Part shown: piece by piece, positions 17,663 to 28,919 of the stretch
Layout of the letters: every line of letters starts with the position of its first letter
How positions within the stretch are numbered: the first letter of the stretch is position 1
NCBI GenBank assembly: GCA_018417955.1
Contig: JACTVC010000007.1
Location: forward strand, 620,001 to 684,000
Reading direction: 5' to 3'
DNA: 64,000 bases
DNA from: Laccaria trichodermophora
Lineage: Eukaryota > Basidiomycota > Agaricomycetes > Agaricales > Hydnangiaceae
Program-made: the position numbers and the translations under genes
The notes under the pieces: model-generated
What the model saw: only the letters and a program-made list of their open reading frames with translations
What the model was told of the DNA's origin: nothing
The model's database searches: none

Positions 17663-18412
17663 ATGCACAGAAGGGGTGTTGGTCTGGCAGCTTTCGACAG
17701 ACAAGAGCAGTCGCAACGTTCCTTTGCTGAGCTTTCTTCGGCGCTCTCCCAATCACAAGTTGATCACCTGCATCTACAACTTAATCAATTCCGCACCGCT
17801 CTGGTCCACTTTGCTACCACACACCGTAAATCCATCAAAAACGACCCATCTTTTAGATATGCCTTTCAGCAGATGTGTTCTTCAATTGGCGTGGATCCTC
17901 TCGCTGGCCCACGGAAAGGCGGCTGGTGGGCTGAGCTACTTGGGCTAGGCGACTGGCAACACGAACTTGGGGTGCAGATCATCGATGTCTGTGTTAGCAC
18001 AAGAGAAAGGAACGGTGGTTTGATAGAGATGTCAGAGCTTATAAGGCTTGTCAGCAAGCTTCGTGGTGTAAGCGAGGGCGCGATCACCGAAGACGATATT
18101 GTGCGAAGTGTCAAGACGTTGCAACCGTTAGGTGCTGGATATCAGATAGTCGAAATCGGGGGAACCAAAATGGTTCGAAGCGTGATGAAACAGCTCGACG
18201 AAGACCAGACTGTTGTTCTTTCTATCGCACAGGAAGAGGGGGGGAGAATTATCGAGGACATGCTCATACATCGCAAAGGATGGACACGGGATCGCGCACG
18301 CGCAGCATTGGAAAATATGCTGCTACGTGATGGGCTCTGCTGGCTAGATGAACAAGATGAACGTAGTGGAAGGGCATATTGGATTCCGTCTGCCATGCAG
18401 TGGGATCTCTGA
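17663..18412 (+). CDS. snf8: ESCRT-II subunit SNF8 (Vps22/EAP30)
   Basis: A single exon of 249 residues, the usual length. The N-terminal helix MHRRGVGLAAFDR and the tandem winged-helix core match the SNF8/EAP30 family (DPLAGPRKGGWW, LGDWQHELGVQIIDVC, ITEDDIVRSVKTLQPLG, and C-terminal DGLCWLDEQ with AYWIPSA). It forms the ESCRT-II core with Vps36 and two Vps25, sorting ubiquitinated cargo at late endosomes. The Vps36 gene is in the same window at 59581. Confidence 0.95.
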   Translation: MHRRGVGLAAFDRQEQSQRSFAELSSALSQSQVDHLHLQLNQFRTALVHFATTHRKSIKNDPSFRYAFQQMCSSIGVDPLAGPRKGGWWAELLGLGDWQHELGVQIIDVCVSTRERNGGLIEMSELIRLVSKLRGVSEGAITEDDIVRSVKTLQPLGAGYQIVEIGGTKMVRSVMKQLDEDQTVVLSIAQEEGGRIIEDMLIHRKGWTRDRARAALENMLLRDGLCWLDEQDERSGRAYWIPSAMQWDL

Positions 18413-18487
18413 GAAGGAGTTGAGATAACATAAATTGTATACCCACATGTAACCTACAACAATATATTTACTATAGAACCAGGAACG

Positions 18488-20434
18488 TCACATTGGCTCA
18501 GGACTATGACTGGATGGCGGAGCAGATGACAATGGTTCTGCGGGAGTTGGACTGGGGGAATGTGTTGTTTTTTCTGCACATGTCAAAATGAAAAGAGTAA
18601 GACGACAAGAACTTTAACGAGCGGACCTTGCCAAGTTTTTTTACCTCCTCCAGTCATGCCTTGTACGGCGAAATTGACGCGTCTAACATCCAATGATCGA
18701 AGGTTGACGAGGACCAGCGTTCCTGTTCGAGCGAAACTGGGTATCATCACAATCCGACATCGTGCCCGTGAACTTCCTTTCTCTTCCGCCTCCTTGCCAT
18801 TGTCTAGGAGTTTTGTCCCAAAAGCCTTTTGACCGCCTACAATATATATGTCAGGTGTTTCTGATATCAAAAATGGGTCTTCCGCAAAGTACGGATGGCA
18901 CCAGAGGGTGTCAGGAGCTGTTGGTGCCATATGTCTCCATCTTATCGTCGATTCCAATATTGAAAGACGCGTATGAGGCGGGCTAGGTAAGTATTTGAAT
19001 ATGTCGTTTAGAGGTTGTCCTGAATTTATGAGGAGCGTCCGTTCCACAACGGGTCGATTTGACGGGGCAGATGGCGAATCTGGGGACTCTTCTGAGGTCG
19101 CGAGCTTCAAGTAGGTAGGATTTGTTTCGCAAGAGAATGTCGTCAATTTGGAGGCTTGACCAAACATTGCTCGAGGAAGTGGTTGTTGTGGCATGATTAC
19201 ACCTGAAGGATCGCTCTCCCCAGGCAAGATATGTATGGGCATGACGAGGGCGAGGTCCAAAAGATGCGCTGATAAGTTCAGTATGGGATGAGGAGAAAAT
19301 GATGCGACGTCGTTGCCATAACGGCGCTGAAGTTCAAGGTTGTGGTTGAGCGTGTAAGAACCAATACAAATGGAACGATAAATGACCACATACAGCTTTT
19401 TTGTCTTCGTATACAGTTTCTCTCCCGCTGGGAGCGATAGTGGCGAGGGAATCCCCTGCAATGATAAGCCGTGATATTTGGGCTGAAGAGATTTGCTGCT
19501 CGACCCCACCAACCTCCCCCGTTAGATATTCCACCAACATCTGTATTTGAGCATCAGAGGGTGAAAGTGAACCTATATCAAGCCCAGAGACCACGCCAAT
19601 CCACTCGTCACTCGCAGGAGACGTCGTCTGATCTGTGCTTCTCTATGAGAGATGTTTTTTGGTACTTTGCTCAAGCCACATACCGTCAACGTCCATCTCA
19701 TCACCCGCAGAATTCGTCCCTTCCGAAGCGTATGGTTGGGGTGCCATCTCCGCGCAGCAAATATCCACCACCTCAAAATCACCATTGGGTGTCTCCATTC
19801 CTAGTGCACCGATGATTACGCCAGTGACTAGTCGGGCGTCTTTCAGGCGATCACCCACTAGTCGAATGCGTCCCGACTCGTCCTCAAGCATGACGTTGTC
19901 GTCTGGCGAGTAGAATGTTAAAGGAGGTGGAGGTGGGGGGATCGAGTTCTACGGGACATGAGCCTAAGAAATTCGACAGGGGCTCCAACGCTCACATCCC
20001 GAGCAATATCCTCCATAACGTTTGGCTTAAGCGGCATGTCCATGTACACCGTCCCAACAACATAACAAAGGTGCGATTTGGTCACTTCAAGGACCCGCGG
20101 AATTAAGACAGGATTTCCTTTAGACAAGGAGGCGTTGACGGGTGTTGGCATATCGGAGAAGTGAGCCATACCATTAAGATGTTCCCATAATTTCTTGGCT
20201 CGTTTTTCCACAACCTCTCTTAGCAGTCTTAGCCTCACGAAGTAGATGTTGGAGTATTGATGTTTATAGGACTTCTTCGCTTGGCCAATGATGAATGACG
20301 GGGTTTTATCCGATAGAGGAAGAACGACGGTTGATGCGCGGGTTAAGGGAGGAGGTGTTGCTCTAACCAACAGTCATTTGAAAGCCATCAAAGCTCAACA
20401 TGACAGAGACTCACAATGTTGCGATGGAAGTCAT
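18488..20434 (-). CDS. POL31: DNA polymerase delta subunit 2 (Pol31/Cdc1/POLD2)
   Basis: The ATG at 20434 begins MTSIA, spliced over an intron (GTGAGTCTC...GGTTAG) to LATPPPLTRAST. The N-terminal OB-like region includes SYKHQYSNIYFVRLRLL, followed by the segment LEDESGRIRLVGD, then the inactive phosphoesterase-like domain with PHPILNLSA, TLWCHPYFAEDPFL, PDIYIVGGQ, RCRIVMIPSFARTGTLVLVNL and FAVQGMTGG. A last small exon ends TGA at 18490-18488. This is the B-subunit of the replicative polymerase, linking the catalytic subunit to the small subunits. It has four or more introns. Confidence 0.92.
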
Positions 20435-20600
20435 GGAAGTTGAGAGTGTGATGTTTGGGTTGCGTCAATAGCTCAAAGGGAACGTTAAACGCGTCCAAGG
20501 CGCGTGAAGGGCGCGTCTGCGAAACTGGGTGTTTGTGCCAGTGTATTCTGTCGCGCTCAGAAAACGTGATCATCCAAATTTCATTCAAATTTCAATATGA
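20435..20600. other. Upstream region of POL31
   Basis: About 160 bp lie between the POL31 start and the presumed 3' end of retroelement 2. I see no gene and no clear motif. Confidence 0.4.
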
Positions 20601-20644
20601 GATAACTCTAGCGCCCTGTGAAATGTAGGAAGGAGGAAGTATTT

Positions 20645-20885
20645 AAATATAGTGAATATTTAAATGCAAGAAATCCGTAGACACGGATAACTTGTTTGTG
20701 CTTAGGACTTGCCCTACTTGCTCAAGTCAGATCTTAAATGATAATAAATGAGATCCAAGAAGATGGGCAAGACCTGAGCGTCTGAAAGCTCGATTGTGTG
20801 CAAAACAACTAGCTATACCAACCAGAGTGTAAGCTCACAACAAGCAAGTTGGTTCAGCACAGAGGAACTACCCAATCGAGCAGCA
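20645..20885. repeat. Inverted repeats in the 3' region of retroelement 2
   Basis: Three inverted pairs are visible: ATTTAAATAT with ATATTTAAAT near 20652-20675; GCTTAGGACTTGCCC (20699) with GGGCAAGACCTGAGC (20765), two mismatches; and GCTCGATTG (20788) with CAATCGAGC (20872), exact. They may be part of the terminal structure used for reverse transcription or recombination. Confidence 0.5.
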
Positions 20886-21008
20886 CTCTGGGAGAAATTT
20901 TATAGATTGAAATACAGATACCGGATAGATAAATAAGTATGATAATTGAGCTCAGAAAGGACATTATGAATTGATATAAATACAAGTTAGATGATCATAG
21001 ACGAACAA

Positions 21009-22588
21009 TCACAAGGAGAGGTTCCCATCAGAGGCAACAATAAGTGCCGGAGGGATTTTATTGTTAATACGAAACTGTTCGAAGATTGCGGCCAACGAGT
21101 CCAGATGGGACTTGTTGTATGCTTTTGATGTACTCATCGGAAGAATCTCCTCCATGCGGCGCCAGTAGAGCAGGAAGGCTAGAGAAGTCCAGCCTCCTGT
21201 TGCAGCCACAATTTCTGGAGATACGCCGGCAAGAAGAAGTTCGACGGCACCGCCAATACGAAAGCTATGGCCCAGAACATGGGCGAGCATGGCAGATGAC
21301 CAAATGTGATTGCAAAAATTGAGAAATTCATTTTTGAGGAGAAAATTTGATTGAGAGGAAGCGGTCGCATATGCGAAAAGAGGAGCGGAGTGGTCAACGG
21401 ACGCATTAACAGCAAGATGATTCTTCAAGGCGGTGACAGGGCACAGGACATCATTCCGTGCAGTTAGAATCACAGAGGCGCCGAGTTCCTTCGTAGTCTT
21501 AGTCCAAGGGATGTGGAAGCTTGCAGAGGAGGAGCCATCCCGCAATGTCCGGAAAGTAATCCTACAGAATATAAGCAGGAGATACCAAGAAATAAGAAAA
21601 TAGCATACATAACGGAGCGAAGTACATGATACATCTCATCAAAGGCAGCAGCGGTGGTAACAGCCAGCTCGCCTAGCCGTCGACAGCCAAAAAATGTGCA
21701 CAGAGCGAGGGCCCAAAGCGCTGCATGGAAAGGAGTGGAGAGATGGAGAGCACGGCGAAGAGCCAACAGGTGCTCAATAGAGACAGGTGCGCGAAGAGGA
21801 CGTTTATGCTTTGTCCCTTCTTTGTTCGCAGACACCCGGGCAAGGTGAACCCATTCATCATCTCCATACCAAGGAGCATGATTGACGACATGCCATGCAC
21901 GGATGCCGGAAAGCCAAGAACGTATAGTGTTCCCAGCTTGTCTGCCTTTATACTCCCCAATGAAGGCGCAAAGCAGAGGATAAGAGGCCGGCATTCGCGC
22001 TTCTTCATTGATATCCCACCTGTCACAAAACTGGGTGAAGCGAAGAGTGCCGGCAGCATACGTGGACTTTGTGTTAGGTGCATATGCACCGCGGATGGAC
22101 ATCATGGCACTGTTAACCAAGTGTGGGGGAAGAGAAGCAAGGAGGTGTTGTCGGTGACGAGCAGCGTGGGGTGTATCCCAAACAAATAAGCGATCTGCAG
22201 CAGCGACGTGGGGACGTAGAGAGTTTTGAGAGATTTCCCGTCCTGCATGAGGTTTCCGGGGCTGAATGTGCCGGGATGTTGAAGATAATGTATCAGGAGT
22301 AAGGTGGTCAGTAGATGTTGGTGATGGTGGTAGTGGAGTAGTTGTAATGTGAAGAGAATGCGGTGCAGGAGCAGATACGTGTGAAGAAGAGGATGTGATG
22401 GTGCGAGGCTTGAAAGGATTACAGAAATTATGACGACGTGTGGGGCGCGGAGGAACGAGATGTGAACCACCCACAGTCGTCTCGACAACACGTGTTGCCG
22501 GTTTAAAAGGGTGATCTAAGCTGAAAAAAGATGTTAGAATAAACAAGGAGAGACACAGAGTTGTCCTTAAGGAGGCTAACCTAGGCAT
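21009..22588 (-). CDS. Tyrosine recombinase of retroelement 2, two introns
   Basis: The ATG at 22588 overlaps the RT stop (ATGCCTAG). Exons are 22588-22581, 22520-21609 and 21561-21009, with GT-AG introns 22580-22521 (60 nt) and 21608-21562 (47 nt). The sum is 1,473 nt, an exact multiple of three (490 residues), which supports the model. It has the tyrosine recombinase signature: Arg in GCRRLGELA, H-x-x-R in GHSFRIGGAVELLLAG, Trp in ATGGWTS and Tyr in FLLYWRR. It has a proline/serine-rich N-terminus and a SAM-like DNA-binding half (AYAPNTKSTYAAG). It is likely functional. Confidence 0.85.
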
Positions 22589-25262
22589 GAAGAAAACAAG
22601 AGGAAAGCTCATCAGGGAGCTTGAAAGATGGGAAGATTTGCTTCCCAGCAGGTCCTGGTTCCCCGCGCGAGATAGGATCAGCTGGATTAGCTTGAGACTC
22701 AATGTAGACAGTTTTAAAGACGAGAGATGTAGCCATAAGGATGAGATGCGTACGACGAACTGCAAGGTTAAGATGGATATTACCACTACGGCCTTTATCC
22801 AGAGCACCAATAGTGCCTTGATTATCAGAATGCACGAGTAGGTGAGCATCTCGAAGACCCCTGGACTCCAAGAAAAGAGCAAGAAGCTCAATAGCCACAG
22901 TCTCGAGCCAGCAAATATCTCGACCTTCAATTTTCCAAGAGGAAGAGAGCTGGAAAGCAGCCCATTCGCCGTCAATGATAATTCCAATGCCCCATGATGT
23001 GGAAGCATCAATGTAGAGCCCAAGGTCAGATAAAGGACCAAGAGGGTGAAGGGATCGGGATACACCACGTAAGGTGAGCTTGACTAACCACCACTTCAAG
23101 TCAGTGATCAGAGAGTGCGGAGGATACTTTGTAAGGAATTCGTCACCATGGAAGGTAGACGCGAAGTTGGAGAGGGAAGGTAGATGAGAGCGACCATCTA
23201 GATAAACAAAGGCGATGTGACAAAGAGATCCATGAATCTTTTCAACATCGCGTAAATGACAAGGTCGGCCTTCAAAGTCAATCAGAAATTGAAGGACGCG
23301 CTGGTGGAATTTGTTTCTCTTTCCCTCTGGCAAGCTAACAAGCTTCCGAGGAATGTCCCAAAGAAATCCGATGAAAGTCGTGACGAAGGAGAACCGTTCG
23401 TCACCCTTCTCATCATGCCAAGGCACTCCTAAAGAAGAAATACGGCGAAGCATCTCGTCGCGATCGTAGTCATAGCGGAAATCCCCATCGATGAAGGAAC
23501 CCGAAGGTGAAGGGAATCGAAAGGCTTTCAAATCATCTTCATATTTCGGCACTGGGAAAACACCTTCGGCTCTCCAAATATCGACGACGGCATTCGCAAT
23601 CATGCCAGCATTACTGCTGGCGCAAGCGGCTCCGAATGGGTGAGCATGATTAATAAAGAAATCGTCCGAAGTCCCTTGGACGACAAGCCAAGGTTTGTGG
23701 GATGGAAGAACGGGGCACGTGCGATGGAACTTTTTAATATCGAGAGTGCATGCCTGCGTTCCAGGAGGTGCATGAGAAATCTGTACAAAGATCAAAGGGA
23801 CATGAGCAAGATGTACAGAAAAGAGAGTTAGATACAGCAAGAAGATAAGGATAAGATGATCATTGATGATGTACAAGACACAGCAAAAGCGAAGTGATAG
23901 GCGCAGCCTATAACATATGTGATGACTCTGAAGCATGATACATGCAGCATCATTGCCGCCAATGCACAGAGATGTCATCACGCTCGACGCATGGAAGATA
24001 ATCATCACACTCAACGTGTGGAAGAGGAGTCATCGCGCTCAACGCACGGAAGAGGGATCATCACGCTCAACACGTGGAAGATAATCATCGTGCCAGCGGC
24101 ACGGAAGAGAAAGGATGATACAGAAAATAGGTAACTTGCATGAAGCAAAAATACCCAAGGAGCGACTGGGCACAAGACCAGCGCTAGTAAGAAAGCATCT
24201 CCACGCACGAAACGCAAAGGAGATGCATAAGAAGAAGGAAGAAAGGTGGGGAAAGGAACAGAATAGAGAGATACTCACGATGTCAGCCACTTTGGATGCG
24301 GTGTCAAAACGCGTAGGGAAGTCATCCTTGCGGATGTATGAATTAACGGAAGCGTGAATCTTGGAAGCCTTTGAAAGGTGTTGGCAAACCCTCAATTTGT
24401 CGTGTACCCCAGGTTCTTGTGGCTGAACAGAGACGATAAGGGATGAGGACTGAAAGGGGCCACGCAGAATCCGCTCTGCAACTTGTCGGGAAAACGGGCC
24501 TGAAAGTCTGCCGGCTTTGACTTCTTTAGTAAGGTAGTCGGCGACGGTGTCGGGGTAAGAAAGGATAGAAGGGTTGTTAGGCATGATAACGGTCTGAGAG
24601 AGATCAGGCATGTGCCCGATAGGGAAGCCAAAGCGCAGATTGAAGGGGAGGAGGGGATAGCTTTTGAGAAGGTCATGTTTGCGCAGTAAGAACGCGAAGG
24701 CGTTGGGATGATATGGGTGCAGGATTCTGTGGAAAAGAAGAGATTCCTCAGAAGAGGTGCAATTCAAGGGGGGACGAGGGATAATTGAGGAGGAGAAGTC
24801 AGAATAAGGAAGATGCAGAGAAAGCGATGCCTGGACAAAAGCCTCAGTTTGAGGGTCGCGAACGGCAAGTCCACGAGAAGGCGTGGTGACGTTTGCTGCC
24901 ACAGAAGGAACAAAGGTGGGCGCGTTCGTCTTTGTGAGAGCATGGGTGTCCGCGGTCGCCTCTAAGGTTCCAGCTGATACAGATGACGCGGTTGTCAGGA
25001 CTGAGGAGGTTGTGGTCGCTGTACTTTGACCATACTGCCTTGCCGTCGGCTTTGAACTTGACGAGTACGGTGCTATCGGCGTGTTGTGTTGCGTCGTGGC
25101 CTCGCTCAGCACAGATAAGGCAGTCGGGCGTCGAGGAGGAAGACTTGCCACTGCCTGACGAAAAGGGCTGGGAGGGACGTGTCTGAGAAGAGCGAGGGGT
25201 GAGTCGTGGTGTGAGCTTCCCAAGCGTCGCACTGAGAGGAGTCTTGGTGGGCTCAGACGCAA
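22581..25262 (-). CDS. Reverse transcriptase-RNase H of retroelement 2, one 498-nt intron
   Basis: Exons are 25262-24279 and 23780-22581. The intron 24278-23781 joins ASKVADI to ISHAPPGTQACTLDIKKF in frame. RT motifs are TLDIKKFHRTCPV and the catalytic PKYEDDLKAF. RNase H residues are in LYIDASTSWGIG, WLETVAIELLAL, VHSDNQGTIGAL and QANPADPISRG (D-E-D-D). The frame overlaps the end of gag by 419 nt, so RT may need frameshifting or reinitiation; the N-terminal start is uncertain. The intron holds a minisatellite. Confidence 0.85.
23930..24110. repeat. Minisatellite, about five degenerate copies of a 27-28 bp unit
   Basis: On the + strand copies begin TCATCACGCTCGACGC, TCATCACACTCAACGT, TCATCGCGCTCAACGC, TCATCACGCTCAACAC and TCATCGTGCCAGCGGC, each continuing into GGAAGA. 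The array lies wholly inside the RT intron of retroelement 2. Confidence 0.8.
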
Positions 25263-26326
25263 TCATCCCACGAATGTCAGCCATCATTTCACGCTGCTTC
25301 TCGGAGAGCTTGTAGGCCTGGTAGTACCGAGCAGCGTCGAATTCACCATATTTCGCCCAATGTTCCTGACGGAACTTCAGCTCATCAGCCTTCCAGGCAT
25401 CGTAGAGGTCGTCTTTAGTATCTTGAGCAGTGTAGAAGCAAAAATGGTCGTTATACCAATTGCTATGAGCCTCTCCAGTCCCTTCCTCGTCACGTTCTTT
25501 CTGGAAAAGATACATGTTACTGGCAGCCTCTGTCCATTGACTACAAGACAATGAGAGTTCCTTCCCAAAGCGCAGAGAGAGTTTTTCGATATCGAGAATA
25601 ACAGTTCCCTTCGTCTCACCGGGATTCGGATTAGTCTTCGTTGTGGGTAACGTAGAAGCCTCGACATTCAAGATGTTGAGATTCTTATTAAGAAAGAAAG
25701 GCAGAGGTACGGCAATGCAGATTTCAGTGTCAAAGAGGCTCTGAGGAAAGGTAGCGTGCCATGGGACCCCAACAACCCAAGGCACCATTTTTTGGCCGTT
25801 CATGCAGCGCCGCTTCGCAATCCTAGCGTCTTCGGCAGACGGCTTAACGTCGTCATTAGTCTTCCTCTTGATTTTCGACTTTTCTTTAATCTCCTCATCA
25901 GCCATCCATTTAGCAAGTTTAGCATAGATCAAGTTAGGGAATGAAGCCGCAAAAGAAGGGATGCGGAAGCGGTTCAAATCAGCCTCATCAAGGGAAATCA
26001 GAGAAGCCTCGTCAGATCCGGGCTCCGGATGGGCGGTAGGGTTCAAGATGTGGTTGAAAGTCTTCCGAGACCTCACCGCATTTTTTTCTTCGATGTCTTT
26101 GTTCATCTGGAGAAGAGATAGCAGAGGAAGGTTCTTGAGCCGCGAGCGTTGTAATGATAGCCGGTGAAGTATGGGTACGAGGAGCGCGGGGGGCTGCAAC
26201 AAAAGAGTCAAGGGTAGCCGCTGTCTGAGAAGCAGGTGTAGCAGCTGTCTGAGAAAGAGGCGTAGTAGCCGTCTGAGAGCTTCCAGCAGTAGCGGCGGTT
26301 TGAGAGGATTGGGGAGTGTCGGCCAT
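24844..26326 (-). CDS. Gag-like protein of retroelement 2 (start region in a different frame)
   Basis: The main frame runs from about 26106 (MNKDIEEKNAVRSR) to 24844 and includes SWNLRGDRGHPCSHKDE followed by C-x2-C and His residues, plus a second finger DCLICAERGHDATQH. These resemble the element 1 gag finger. A Thr/Gln-rich stretch starting MADTPQSSQ at 26326 is open in another frame and meets the main frame at a run of seven A (26080 region). Either a one-base indel broke the N-terminus or the shorter start is used. The C-terminus overlaps RT. Confidence 0.7.
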
Positions 26327-26394
26327 CGCAAAGTTGAGGAAAAACGGTTGAAAAAATTCAAAAAATTCACTGAAGTGGAGGGACTCTTTTTACC

Positions 26395-26509
26395 GCGTCA
26401 GAACGATAATTTGAAGGACAAGGAGATGTAGTCTCCTTGTCTAGGATTTGGAGACATAGTACATAGTGTTTGTACTTATGAGTACAAACACAATATTTCG
26501 TTCTGACGC
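26395..26509. promoter_or_regulatory. Nested hairpins in the leader of retroelement 2
   Basis: The outer pair GCGTCAGAACGA (26395-26406) and TCGTTCTGACGC (26498-26509) is exact. Inside it are GACAAGGAGA/TCTCCTTGTC (26417-26441) and GTTTGTACT/AGTACAAAC (26468-26489). Transcribed as the 5' leader these would form a three-part structure upstream of gag. Confidence 0.65.
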
Positions 26510-26669
26510 TCGATCGTTATCTTATCCGATAATGAGCTTGCACTCGTTCCTCGTGCTTGCTCATCGCGGAAGGTAAAATTTGGGTAAAATGGCATTGGCA
26601 AAGTTGTCTACAGGTGGAGGTATATTCCAGGGGAATCCCAAGAGTTCTAGAAAGTCGCGATATATGCAT

Positions 26670-28522
26670 TTACAATTTACACGCAACTTCTTGCATGGCA
26701 CCGTCCGACATGAACTCCTCCACGCCACTGCATACCCTCTCCCAAAAGGCCTCGACCACGCCTGGTTGGAAAGCAGATGCATCCCACCCAAAGATGAGCC
26801 ACAGCCTCCCACGGAATGTTTGGGTGAACAGGAGCATTCCCCCTGGTTGCTTCCGAGTATGGCCGCCAACATAAGACAAATCAAAGTCTGGATAATCCGC
26901 CGCAATATATACATCATCGAGATTGTTCAATTGAGAGAGGCCGATGAGGGCTACTGATGGAGGCTTTTGGGGAGCTGCCAGAGCAGGCTTTGCGGACGAG
27001 GAAACATGCTGTGGTGGGCGGGAGATTACGCGACTGCTTGTGCTGGTGCTAAATTGCTGAAGGATGTTGTCATCCTCTTTGGCAAAAGTTTTCGCACGAA
27101 TACCACGCTCCTTGCTCATATGTTGCACACGTAAAGGGAGAAGGGGACTTTGAATGTACTTCGCACATTGTCGCCTGATTAAGCGAGCGCGATGCCAAAA
27201 GGTATCGGCCTCGGAGATTGTGGAGGGCATGAATGAGGGGAGAATGACGTTTAAATAAGAAATGGCTAGAAAGAGAAAAGATTCTTGCGGGGGTCGGGGT
27301 GCGCAAAACGGTCGAAGACTAAGGGCTGTGTACATCATCATGGGCAGCGTCTCTGAATTATCTGCGAGGCCGAGAGCGCGCATAGTGCGTATCCAGGCAA
27401 AATTACAGATCACGAAAAGCGCGTTGGACACCGTCACGTGTTCAGATCTGCATTTCGCAAGGATGGCTGCAGTTTTGGTGGCGTCAAAGAAGGCGTTCAT
27501 GATGACCGAGCGATGGGTGTCTGATGGCACTTTTGGAAATGTATGACCGCCCTGTGCATGCGGCTGTCAGCTGCGTCATTGAAAGAACCGGGGAAAACCA
27601 ACGATGAAGCGACTCTGTCTAGCGGTGAACTCCAATTTTGAGGCGACTTCCAGGAACTTGTTAGATGCTGAGGGGATACGCTGCTCAGCACACCGAGGGA
27701 TAACATCTACATCTGTCTGAGCAGAAGACCATCTCTTTTGCCATTCGTATTGGAGGAGACTGGCTAACTCTTCCTTACTGTTGACTGAGAGTCCGCGAGC
27801 ATGCGAACCACCAAGCAGAACGAAGAGAGAGTTGCAGATTCCATGTGCTGAATAGCCATCACACACAACGTGTGCGATATACATTAATAGATTATATTCA
27901 CGAACGAGAGACGTATCGTCGACACGTGCAGCCAGATGGATATAGGAAAGTCTGTCGGCGGAAAGAAATCGAGGGCCATTGAGGTAGTCTTCAACAAGGA
28001 CGTCGACAGACTTGTCGGTAACAACGTCAAAAGTGTCTTGAGCCTGAAGAACTGCCTGCTGGGGGCTCAACGGAGGGGAATACCTAAAGGAAACGATTCA
28101 GCGACAACTTCACATAAGACATAGGTCACAGTGGACATACACGAAACGTGCATCATTGTAGCTTCCTGGAGTCATGTGGATCTGCGAGGCGAGAAGTGGA
28201 TGCCTCAGACGCAAGATAGCCCACGCCAGCGACAATCTGTGAGGGGTAACGAGGTGCGCAGGGGCACGGAAGGTTACATGTACTGGTGGGCGACATTAAC
28301 ACCGGAAAAATCGTAATACATGTGTATCAATCAGCCCACCAAACATATCGTTGGCGCCTCTTGCCCTGCTGGGAAGAAAGTAGGAGCTAGTTTAACGTTG
28401 GGTTAGATCTGTTAGGAGCTGACATGAGGGACGGCTCACAGCTCATTATCACTCAAGACGCGGGAGTAAGTTGGCATCCCATACGTTTGAACGGGGGACG
28501 ACACGTCTGCAAGAGGTTCCAT
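26670..28522 (-). CDS. CoA-dependent HXXXD acyltransferase (alcohol acetyltransferase/condensation-domain fold)
   Basis: The ATG at 28522 starts MEPLADVSSPVQTYG, then YSRVLSDNEL. Successive short introns join ANDMFV to HVTFRAPAHLVTPHR, NDARFVYSPPLSPQQ, and SRFIGGHTFPKVP. The catalytic HXXXD motif is AHVVCDGYSAHGI, and the structural motif near the C-terminus is IFGWDASAF, like the DFGWD of acetyltransferases of the Tri3/Atf kind. It would transfer an acyl group from CoA to a hydroxyl. The acceptor is unknown, and there is no polyketide, terpene or peptide synthase nearby. About five introns; the first two splice sites are less certain. Confidence 0.75.
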
Positions 28523-28919
28523 AAGACAGAGGCAACAAAAGAAATCCAGGACCGGTCATCGAATAGAAAATATAACATATTTGAAAGATGCATCATGGTG
28601 GGCAATCGCCAAAAATATTTACCTATCCAAAAATAGTAAATTACTCAAAGTGTAACTTTGATGTCCCATTGCTGTTGCCACTACTTATCATACGGAAGTC
28701 ATGGTCCTCAGGTAGCTCTAAAGATCTAAAGACTTGCCTCAGGCTGGCCCAACGACTACTTCAGAGGAATCCCCCCAAAAATTCGCGTCTTCGACAGCCC
28801 GATGCTGTTCCGAATCCGCCACCCCCTTGCCCTGGCTATTTCAAACTTCGCGGCGAGGGCAACATCAATGTAGATAGATAAAAATACAGGATTTTGAATT
28901 CCTCATCTTCTCGACCACC
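28523..28919. other. Divergent intergenic region, acyltransferase and transporter
   Basis: About 400 bp between two divergent starts. No gene, repeat or clear TATA-type element was recognised. Confidence 0.4.

Larger units (their letters stand above)
20600..26560 (-). mobile_element. Second tyrosine-recombinase retroelement (gag, RT-RNase H, YR), unrelated in sequence to element 1
   Basis: Reading on the minus strand: a hairpin-rich leader (26560-26330), gag, RT-RNase H with a 498-nt intron, and tyrosine recombinase with two introns, then about 400 bp of A/T-rich 3' sequence with inverted repeats. No direct split repeats or LTRs could be found by eye, so both outer limits are approximate. 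Domain order and enzymes equal those of element 1 but the proteins share only motifs. All enzyme frames except the gag start look intact. Confidence 0.75.

Noticed and set aside
23930..24110. CRISPR-like array
   Set aside because: Units are contiguous and degenerate, without unique spacers or cas genes; it is a minisatellite in a eukaryotic intron.
26670..28522. Secondary-metabolite gene cluster around the acyltransferase
   Set aside because: No synthase, P450 or cluster regulator lies nearby; neighbours are a retroelement and a sugar-nucleotide-type transporter.
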